Part shown: piece after piece, positions 24,543-30,387 of the stretch
Layout of the letters: every line of letters starts with the position of its first letter
How positions within the stretch are numbered: position 1 is the first letter of the stretch
Assembly: GCA_052173355.1 (NCBI GenBank)
Contig: JBQMYS010000009.1
Location: 1 to 30,387, forward strand
DNA: 30,387 nucleotides
Direction: 5' to 3'
Source of the DNA: JABZIP01 sp052173355
Lineage (GTDB): Bacteria > Bacillota > Clostridia > Peptostreptococcales > Anaerovoracaceae
The notes under the pieces: generated by a model
The model's database searches: none
The model's input: the letters and a program-made list of their open reading frames with translations, nothing else
Told to the model about the DNA's origin: nothing
Made by a program: the position numbers and the translations under genes

Positions 24543-24571
24543 ATAGTATCATATATATGATAACATTGCAA
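24543..24571 (-). promoter_or_regulatory. Promoter of the riboswitch-nik-MATE operon
   Basis: On the minus strand, TTGCAA (24571-24566), a 17-nt spacer and TACTAT (24548-24543), about 25 nt before the aptamer. The spacer is almost filled by a perfect 16-bp palindrome, TATCATATATATGATA (24547-24562), a candidate operator for a second regulator. Confidence 0.65.
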
Positions 24572-24619
24572 TACATTTTTTTTGAAATTTAAAATGCCTA
24601 TCAAGCTGAAAATACCGAG

Positions 24620-26104
24620 CTATTCGAATATACTTCTAACTGCATTCTTAATCTCATTTTTTTCAATTACGTCCTTATGCCTTACTTCCTTATTTTGTAA
24701 ATTCGAAAGAGATTTCGGTATAGAAACTTTCGTCTTTTCAAACAACTTTTCCAAAAAATCAAAATCGCTGCCTTGTTCCGAAATACCGATTGCATTTGCA
24801 ACGCTCCTCGGAAATTTATACGGGCTTGCGGTTGAAGCTATTACGGTAAATGTCCCATCTGCGGTTTTATCTTCATAATCTTTATAAACTTTATAAGCTA
24901 CGGCTGTATGCGTATCAATTAAGTAATCATACTTTTCGTATACTTCCTTAATTGCCTCCTGCGTTTGATTCATATTCGCATATCCTGCCACAAAATCAAC
25001 AAAGTTTTTTTGATATTCAGATTTAATTATATAATGCTTATTATTCTCCAAATCGTTCATTAACGATTTAATATATCCCGTATCTTCCCCGCACAAGTGA
25101 TATAAAAGTCTTTCTAAATTGCTGGATACCAATATATCCATAGAAGGGGAATTAGTTAAATTAAATCCACGCTTCTCACTTCTTATGTCATATTCAAACG
25201 TATTAAAAAAATCTGTCAGAACATTATTTTCATTAGATGCACAAATTAACTTGTTTATAGGCGTTCCAATCTTTTTAGCATAATACGCGGCTAGTATGTT
25301 TCCAAAATTTCCGGTAGGCACTACAACATTTATTTTCTCGTTTTCTTTAATTTTTCCGTTTTCGAGCAGTTTTACATAGGTATATACATAATAAACAACT
25401 TGCGGGAGTAACCTGCCTATATTTATGGAATTTGCAGATGATAATTTAACTCCTAATTTTTCAAGTTCTATCTCAAATTCCGAATCGCCAAATATATCTT
25501 TAACTTTCGTCTGCGCATCATCAAAATTCCCTTCAATCGCGTATACATGGGTATTCGCACCTTCTTGCGTTACCATTTGCATTCTTTGAACATCGCTTAC
25601 ACCGCTTTTAGGATAAAAAACCGCAATCTCCGTACTTTCGACATCAGCAAAGCCTTCAAGTGCCGCTTTTCCCGTATCTCCCGAGGTTGCCGTCAAAATG
25701 CAAATTTTCCTTTCTTCTTTTTCCTTTTTCATAGCGGTTCGCATAAAATACGGCAGTATAGAAAGCGCCATATCCTTAAAAGCCGCTGTTTTTCCATGAT
25801 ATAGTTCTAAAAAACCGAATTGATTAAAGTTGGTAATTTTTACCATATCGGTTTCGTCAAACTTATCATCATATGCCGAATTTACACAATATTCTATTTC
25901 ATCTCTTGTAAAATCTGTTAAAAATTCAGAAAAAATCTCGATTGCAATTTCTTTATAAGTCATACCCGCAAATTCAGAGATATTTTTTGGTAACCTAGGA
26001 AATTTCGTCGGCACAAATAATCCTCTATCCGCTGCAATTCCCTGTATTATCGCTTCTGCTGCACGTTTTTTCCCCTTTGCACCTCTACTGCTTATATATT
26101 CCAT
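24620..26104 (-). CDS. thrC: Threonine synthase
   Basis: A PLP enzyme that makes L-threonine from O-phospho-homoserine, 494 residues. The N-terminal part MEYISSRGAKGKKRAAEAI and the motif LYHGKTAAFKDMALSIL (PLP-binding Lys in FKD) identify the longer, E. coli/yeast-like type. ATSGDTGKAALEGF and VPTGNFGNILAAYYA form the phosphate-binding region. The frame begins with a TTG at 26119; I chose the ATG at 26104, where the conserved MEYIS start lies, preceded by a weak GGGGGT. It follows the DUF2156 gene by 32 nt and is the last gene of the surE unit. No convincing terminator was seen between it and the riboswitch promoter. Confidence 0.93.
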   Translation of the reverse strand: MEYISSRGAKGKKRAAEAIIQGIAADRGLFVPTKFPRLPKNISEFAGMTYKEIAIEIFSEFLTDFTRDEIEYCVNSAYDDKFDETDMVKITNFNQFGFLELYHGKTAAFKDMALSILPYFMRTAMKKEKEERKICILTATSGDTGKAALEGFADVESTEIAVFYPKSGVSDVQRMQMVTQEGANTHVYAIEGNFDDAQTKVKDIFGDSEFEIELEKLGVKLSSANSINIGRLLPQVVYYVYTYVKLLENGKIKENEKINVVVPTGNFGNILAAYYAKKIGTPINKLICASNENNVLTDFFNTFEYDIRSEKRGFNLTNSPSMDILVSSNLERLLYHLCGEDTGYIKSLMNDLENNKHYIIKSEYQKNFVDFVAGYANMNQTQEAIKEVYEKYDYLIDTHTAVAYKVYKDYEDKTADGTFTVIASTASPYKFPRSVANAIGISEQGSDFDFLEKLFEKTKVSIPKSLSNLQNKEVRHKDVIEKNEIKNAVRSIFE

Positions 26105-26136
26105 CTTCGTTACCCCCAACTATTCTTACCTTTTAA

Positions 26137-27039
26137 TTATTTTTCAATTACCGTATATTTTTCCGCAAACTCTATAGGATTATAACTGAGTTTTGCCTTT
26201 CGCAAATTTTCTTGACCCAAATCATCCTCGCGATTAACAAATTTAACATCCGGGTATTCATTTTCCAAAAACAACTTGTTAATAGCCACATAAAGCCCGC
26301 GTATATTTGCATTTGCCTTTTCTATATGCACACAAACCGTATCATCTGTAAGCATATCCGCCATTGTAAATGCTTCCAACTTGCCATCTATATAAATACC
26401 TCCGACTTTTGTTTCCGGATGTTTTTCGAAATTTTCAAAAATCTTTGAAACAGCGAACTTTTCGACCTTAATCATATCGTCAACTTCTTTATTTTCAGCC
26501 CATGTATCCATCAATTTTAAGGCTTCTTCAAACTCAACTTTATTTTCAAGTTTTCTATATTCAAATCTGCCTTCGTATTCTCGCAAAAATGAATTATAAT
26601 GATTTTTCTTGGAATGAAGCTTCCTTCCTGAAAGAGTCCTAAGTTTTTCCGCTTCATATATATAATCGAAAACATTTCTCTCTATTCTGATTTCAAAACG
26701 GTCAGGATAAAATTTTTCCAAAAAATTCACATATTCTTCAGGCACTGCACGCATCACAATCTTTTTCGTTTTAAAACAAGTTTCAAAAATCTTTTCAAGT
26801 TCACATAAATCGTGTTCCCACCTTTTTTTCTTTGAAACCGGCACTATTGAAAAATACCCTATATCATCATATCCAAAAACATACAATGTGTCGTTTTTTT
26901 CCATTATGCGAGTGTTATAAATATGCTGCCACATATAAAGTGTCATAAAACTATACTCGCAAGCTTTGTAATCTACTCTCGCAAAGTAATCTTGCATCAT
27001 ACTCTTTTGTGTCAAATCAACATCCTTATACTGACACAT
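26137..27039 (-). CDS. DUF2156 / phosphatidylglycerol lysyltransferase C-domain-like protein
   Basis: A 300-residue soluble protein of the LPG-synthase C-terminal (DUF2156) family, which has two GNAT-like folds. Visible hallmarks are the first-half phrase YSFMTLYMWQHIYNTRI, the LSGRKLHSKKNHYNSFLREY stretch and the C-terminal NREDDLGQENLRKAKLSYNP. In MprF the related domain transfers lysine from lysyl-tRNA to phosphatidylglycerol; stand-alone cytosolic members like this one have no settled substrate, and it has no membrane part. It lies between surE (31 nt upstream) and thrC. The ATG at 27039 has no good ribosome binding site. A GGGGTG lies about 25 nt upstream, so a non-standard start such as ATT cannot be excluded. 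Confidence 0.85.
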   Translation of the reverse strand: MCQYKDVDLTQKSMMQDYFARVDYKACEYSFMTLYMWQHIYNTRIMEKNDTLYVFGYDDIGYFSIVPVSKKKRWEHDLCELEKIFETCFKTKKIVMRAVPEEYVNFLEKFYPDRFEIRIERNVFDYIYEAEKLRTLSGRKLHSKKNHYNSFLREYEGRFEYRKLENKVEFEEALKLMDTWAENKEVDDMIKVEKFAVSKIFENFEKHPETKVGGIYIDGKLEAFTMADMLTDDTVCVHIEKANANIRGLYVAINKLFLENEYPDVKFVNREDDLGQENLRKAKLSYNPIEFAEKYTVIEK

Positions 27040-27070
27040 ACAATTCGGCTCAAAAATAATATCACCCCGC

Positions 27071-27847
27071 TTATAAAATTTCCCAGTCCATTATATCATC
27101 TAAAAGTTCTCTATGCGTAAAATTCACTCGAAGTGGTGTAATGCTGGCATATCCTGATTCCACCGCAATGGTATCATAATTTTTCTCAACACTCAAATCT
27201 TTCTGTGGAAGTCCGTTATACTTAAATTGCCAATCTCCATCATCATTTTTTATCGGAGGCTCAAACCACCCGCTATAATCCCGAATCCCAAGTTCTGTTT
27301 GTTTAATTCCTTTTAAATCCTTTTTCGGAATATCCGGAATATTTATGCTAAGAACCGCGATTCCCAATCTTTTTCTTTCTTCGCAAATTTTGTCGAATGT
27401 TTTTTCCACAACATAATTCGCCGCATCAAAATAATCAGGTACTTTTTTCATAGTATCAATAGAAACTGCAACTCCTAAAACACCACAAATTGCAGCTTCC
27501 ATCGCCGCTGAAACCGTCCCCGAATAATGCGTATCCATACCCATATTCGCTCCATGATTGATTCCTGAAAATACCATGTCTATATCAATTCCATCTGATA
27601 AAAGTATGCGTAATCCTACTTTAACACAATCTGCCGGCGTTCCGCTTACCGAAAATGCACGAACCGCGCCTTCATATTTAACTTCTTTTGCCATTATAGG
27701 ATTATGTAAACTGATACTGTGGCTTGCTGCGCTTCTTTGCCCATCGGGTGCCGAAATATAAATCTCAGCCTTATCTTTTAATACCTCAACTAAATTTCTC
27801 AGCCCCTCGGCATTTATTCCGTCATCATTTGTAACTAATATCTTCAC
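27071..27847 (-). CDS. surE: 5'/3'-nucleotidase SurE
   Basis: A metal-dependent phosphatase acting on nucleoside 5'- and 3'-monophosphates, and on short polyphosphate in some species; 258 residues. The N-terminal KILVTNDDGINAEGL carries the metal-binding Asp-Asp pair. It is followed by SHSISLHNPI, SGTPADCVKVGL, SGINHGANMG and YSGTVSAAMEA, all typical of the family. Translation starts at GTG (27847) with AGAGGTG just upstream. It is the first gene of a probable surE-DUF2156-thrC operon and is divergent from the sirtuin gene. I did not find a confident promoter; a TATAAA near 27887 lacks a good -35. Confidence 0.93.
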   Translation of the reverse strand: MKILVTNDDGINAEGLRNLVEVLKDKAEIYISAPDGQRSAASHSISLHNPIMAKEVKYEGAVRAFSVSGTPADCVKVGLRILLSDGIDIDMVFSGINHGANMGMDTHYSGTVSAAMEAAICGVLGVAVSIDTMKKVPDYFDAANYVVEKTFDKICEERKRLGIAVLSINIPDIPKKDLKGIKQTELGIRDYSGWFEPPIKNDDGDWQFKYNGLPQKDLSVEKNYDTIAVESGYASITPLRVNFTHRELLDDIMDWEIL

Positions 27848-27939
27848 TTTTCACCTCTTGCAATGATTTTTCTCGTACTTATATATTTATACTAAAACCT
27901 ATTTTTCTAAACTTTTCGTTCGTAAAATCTTTCAAAATA

Positions 27940-27948
27940 TGCTAAAAT
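27940..27948 (+). promoter_or_regulatory. Extended -10 promoter of the sirtuin gene
   Basis: TGCTAAAAT is an extended -10 (TGn plus TAAAAT), 27 nt upstream of the ATG. There is no clear -35. Confidence 0.5.
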
Positions 27949-27975
27949 GTTAACATATTTTGAGGAGGTTTTACA

Positions 27976-28731
27976 ATGTACGATGAATTAAATAAACTTA
28001 TACAAAATTCAAACAACATAGTCTTCTTTGGCGGTGCCGGTGTATCAACTGAAAGCAACATTCCCGATTTTCGTTCAGAAAGCGGGCTTTACAAAGCACA
28101 ACAATATTACGGACATTCTCCGGAAACAATACTTTCACACGATTTTTTCTATTCCGAAACAGAAACTTTTTATAGATATTACAAAGAAAACCTAATTTAC
28201 AAAGATGCTTTACCCAATTCAGCTCACATAGGTCTTTCTAAGCTTGAAGAAATGGGTAAATTAAAGGCTGTAATAACACAAAACATAGACGGCTTACATC
28301 AAAAAGCCGGTAGCAAACGTGTTTATGAATTGCATGGTAGCGTACTAAAAAATACCTGTACTTCCTGCAAATCACATTTTGATTTGGACTATATAATGGA
28401 TGTAGCGCACTTCGGCAAACGCGGTCACACCATTACAGGCATCCCTATATGTGACAAATGTGGCTCAATCATAAAACCTGATGTAGTTTTATATGGAGAA
28501 TCCCTTGATGAAACCGTTATTACCGGTGCTGTCAATGCTATTGAAAAAGCGGATTTGCTGATAGTTGGCGGCACTTCGCTTGCAGTATATCCTGCTGCCG
28601 GACTTATAAATTACTTCAACGGCAACAACATAGTTCTAATAAACAAAGATAAAACTCCTTTCGATAATCGTGCCGCACTCGTAATACACGCGCCCATAGG
28701 AGAAGTATTTAAAACCGTTTTAAATCTCTAA
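27976..28731 (+). CDS. cobB: NAD-dependent protein deacylase (sirtuin, SIR2 family)
   Basis: Removes acetyl or other acyl groups from lysine side chains, using NAD and releasing nicotinamide; 251 residues, cytosolic. It has the NAD-binding GGAGVSTESNIPDFRSE, TQNIDGLHQKAGS and the catalytic His in YELHGS. Four zinc cysteines occur as CTSC and CDKC, 40 or so residues apart. The C-terminal GGTSLAVYPAAGLI closes the Rossmann fold. All catalytic residues are present. GAGGAGG precedes the ATG. Its TAA stop overlaps the pyk stop by 4 nt on the opposite strand. The name cobB is the common bacterial symbol; it does not place the gene in cobalamin synthesis by itself. Metabolic enzymes, possibly including pyruvate kinase next door, are usual sirtuin targets. 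Confidence 0.94.
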   Translation: MYDELNKLIQNSNNIVFFGGAGVSTESNIPDFRSESGLYKAQQYYGHSPETILSHDFFYSETETFYRYYKENLIYKDALPNSAHIGLSKLEEMGKLKAVITQNIDGLHQKAGSKRVYELHGSVLKNTCTSCKSHFDLDYIMDVAHFGKRGHTITGIPICDKCGSIIKPDVVLYGESLDETVITGAVNAIEKADLLIVGGTSLAVYPAAGLINYFNGNNIVLINKDKTPFDNRAALVIHAPIGEVFKTVLNL

Positions 28732-30155
28732 TGATATTCTCCTGCAATTTGAACCTTCAAGAGATTTGTGCTGCCTTTAATTCCGATAGGAACTCCCGCT
28801 GTCAATATTACCCTTTCGCCGGTTTTCACAACACCTGAACGCATTGATGCGGAAACCGCCGCATTAAACAAATCTCTTGTGTTTTTGTATTCAGGTATAA
28901 TAAGAGATTCCACTCCCCACGCAAGTGACATCTGTCGCCAAACGCTGGCGTTACTTGTGCAACTTACTATCGGGCACTTAGGGCGGTATTTAGAAATCAT
29001 ATATGCCGTCCTGCCTGAAGCTGTCACTGTGACAATAGCCGCGGCATTTAAATCCATAGCCGTTGTGCAAGTTGCGTGGGAAATTGCCGTTGTAATGTCT
29101 GATTTAACCAAATCTGTATTTTCTTTCAATCTAAAGTTGTAATCAATGTCCGCTTCCGCCCTCTCTGCAATTTTCACCATGGTCTTAAGCGCTTCAATCG
29201 GATACGCTCCGGCAGCGGTTTCGCCGGAAAGCATGATCGCACTTGTGCCATCATATATTGCATTAGCAACATCCGTAGCCTCCGCTCTTGTAGGTCTTGG
29301 ATTCTTAATCATAGAATCAAGCATTTGTGTTGCCGTTATTACGTGTTTGCCTTCCGATAAACATTTTTTGATTATTTTTTTCTGCAATACCGGTACTTCT
29401 TCCATAGGAATTTCAACTCCCATATCACCACGAGCAACCATTATGCCATCCGCTTCTTTTACTATTTCATCAAGATTATTTACACCTTGCATATTTTCTA
29501 TCTTTGCTATTATATTGATAGTATGACAATCGTTATCATCCAGTATCTTTCGAATTTGGCGAACATCGTCGGCATTCCTCACAAAAGATGCGGCTATAAA
29601 ATCAACATTTTCTTCAATCCCGAATAATATATCCTCTCTATCTCTTTCACTTATGAACGGCATAGTAATATCTGCATTGGGGACATTGACTCCTTTATTG
29701 TTTTTTACAATTCCTCCATTTTCTACCTCGCATACTATGTTTTCTCCTTCTATGCTCTTAACAACAAGCTCAATAAGCCCATCATCTATGAGTATCTTGC
29801 CTCCTACTTGCACATCATTTGATAAGTCTTTATAAGTAATGCTCGCAATTTTGCTATTCCCCAATACATTTTCCGGTGTAAGTGTAAATTCCTGATTTTT
29901 TACAAGTTCTATCTGTCCGCCTTCAAATTCGCGCACTCTGATTTCCGGTCCTTTTGTATCAAGTAATGTCGCTACCGGTAGTGCAAGTTCTTCTCTAATC
30001 CATCGTATTCTTTCGAGTGTTTTCGTATGAGCCTCATGATCTCCATGCGAAAAATTGAGCCTTGCGACATTCATTCCCTCCTGCATAAGCTTTCTTAGAA
30101 CATCATCATCTTCCGTCGCAGGTCCCAGCGTGCATATTATTTTAGTTTTCCTCAT
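28728..30155 (-). CDS. pyk: Pyruvate kinase
   Basis: Transfers phosphate from phosphoenolpyruvate to ADP, the last step of glycolysis. The 475-residue form has the barrel, B and C domains but not the extra C-terminal PEP-utiliser domain found in Bacillus and some Clostridia enzymes. Signatures are MRKTKIICTLGPATE, NFSHGDHEAH, LDTKGPEIRVR, the active-site MVARGDMGVEIP and TQMLDSMIKNPRPTRAEATDVANAI. AGGAGG lies 6 nt before the ATG at 30155; an in-frame start at 30176 would have no site. The promoter at 30226-30254 is inside the 3' end of the gene upstream. The TAG stop overlaps the sirtuin TAA. Confidence 0.96.
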   Translation of the reverse strand: MRKTKIICTLGPATEDDDVLRKLMQEGMNVARLNFSHGDHEAHTKTLERIRWIREELALPVATLLDTKGPEIRVREFEGGQIELVKNQEFTLTPENVLGNSKIASITYKDLSNDVQVGGKILIDDGLIELVVKSIEGENIVCEVENGGIVKNNKGVNVPNADITMPFISERDREDILFGIEENVDFIAASFVRNADDVRQIRKILDDNDCHTINIIAKIENMQGVNNLDEIVKEADGIMVARGDMGVEIPMEEVPVLQKKIIKKCLSEGKHVITATQMLDSMIKNPRPTRAEATDVANAIYDGTSAIMLSGETAAGAYPIEALKTMVKIAERAEADIDYNFRLKENTDLVKSDITTAISHATCTTAMDLNAAAIVTVTASGRTAYMISKYRPKCPIVSCTSNASVWRQMSLAWGVESLIIPEYKNTRDLFNAAVSASMRSGVVKTGERVILTAGVPIGIKGSTNLLKVQIAGEYH

Positions 30156-30225
30156 TTGAATCCTCCTATATATCACAAATCAACTTTAAAGCAATCTTTC
30201 TAATCCTTTTCCGATTACAATAAAA

Positions 30226-30254
30226 ATTATCTCATTTTCATCTACTACAGTCAA
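30226..30254 (-). promoter_or_regulatory. Promoter of pyk
   Basis: On the minus strand, TTGACT (30254-30249), a 17-nt spacer and GATAAT (30231-30226), with a TG one base before it. The -35 overlaps the last codons of the AraC-type gene. It leaves a leader of about 60 nt before pyk. Confidence 0.65.
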
Positions 30255-30387
30255 GCCTATACTCACTTGGGGTTGTTTTGTAGCGTTTCTTAAAAGCGGC
30301 AGAAAATTTACTGGCATTTGAATACCCCAGTCGCCCGGCTATTTCTCCAATCGACAGATTACTTCCAATCAATAATACAACTGCTTG
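30238..30387 (-). CDS. AraC-family transcriptional regulator, C-terminal fragment
   Basis: Only the last 49 codons are inside the window; the gene continues beyond its right edge. The residues show the second helix-turn-helix of AraC proteins: LLIGSNLSIGEIAGRLGYSNASKFSAAFKK followed by RYKTTPSEYR and the stop. The target and ligand domain are not visible. Its 3' end contains the pyk promoter; whether it regulates pyk cannot be judged. Confidence 0.85.
   Translation of the reverse strand, partial: QAVVLLIGSNLSIGEIAGRLGYSNASKFSAAFKKRYKTTPSEYRLDCSR

Noticed and set aside
27976..28731. Role of the sirtuin in cobalamin synthesis because of the name cobB and the B12 riboswitch in the window
   Set aside because: The sequence is a sirtuin, a separate transcript 3 kb away; no corrin synthesis genes are present.

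Overview
This window looks like chromosome from a low-GC, Gram-positive, endospore-lineage anaerobe (class Clostridia or close). The evidence is AT-rich DNA, strong AGGAGG-type ribosome binding sites and sigma-A-like promoters with 17-nt spacers. The gene set agrees: the cdaA-cdaR-glmM-glmS cluster, a GerM-like lipoprotein or anchored protein, a RelQ-type small alarmone synthetase, a long-form glutamyl-tRNA synthetase and a cobalamin riboswitch. I cannot name the genus from the sequence alone. I see no rRNA, tRNA, CRISPR array, IS element or phage gene.

Layout. Positions 1-2.8 kb look accessory: the 3' part of a Fic-domain protein, then a two-gene operon of an amidohydrolase and a TetR regulator. 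That operon has its own promoter and operator-like inverted repeat, and identical 17-bp direct repeats flank it. Positions 2.9-7.0 kb hold a copper-exporting P1B ATPase, a two-way terminator, a secreted stalk-domain protein and a membrane-anchored protein of nine WG repeats (both minus strand). Positions 7.2-9.8 kb hold a polysaccharide deacetylase and gltX (plus strand), closed by a two-way terminator.

Positions 9.8-17.0 kb form a long minus-strand operon, cdaA-cdaR-glmM-glmS-gerM-ahcY. It joins c-di-AMP synthesis, the first steps of amino-sugar and peptidoglycan precursor synthesis, and S-adenosylhomocysteine recycling. A stand-alone (p)ppGpp synthetase is transcribed divergently from cdaA, so two nucleotide second-messenger synthetases share one intergenic region.

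Positions 17.8-24.6 kb are the most interesting part. A cobalamin riboswitch with a downstream terminator leads a minus-strand operon of a complete NikABCDE-type importer (lipoprotein, two permeases, two ATPases) and, 2 nt after the last ATPase gene, a MATE exporter. The riboswitch suggests that the cargo is cobalt or a cobalt complex rather than nickel. The binding protein lacks the histidine that E. coli NikA uses as a metal ligand, which fits.

Positions 24.6-27.85 kb hold surE, a DUF2156-type acyl/aminoacyl-transferase-like gene and thrC (minus strand, apparently one operon). Positions 27.9-30.4 kb hold a sirtuin deacylase (plus), a pyruvate kinase (minus) whose stop codon overlaps the sirtuin stop, and the 3' end of an AraC-family regulator that runs off the window.
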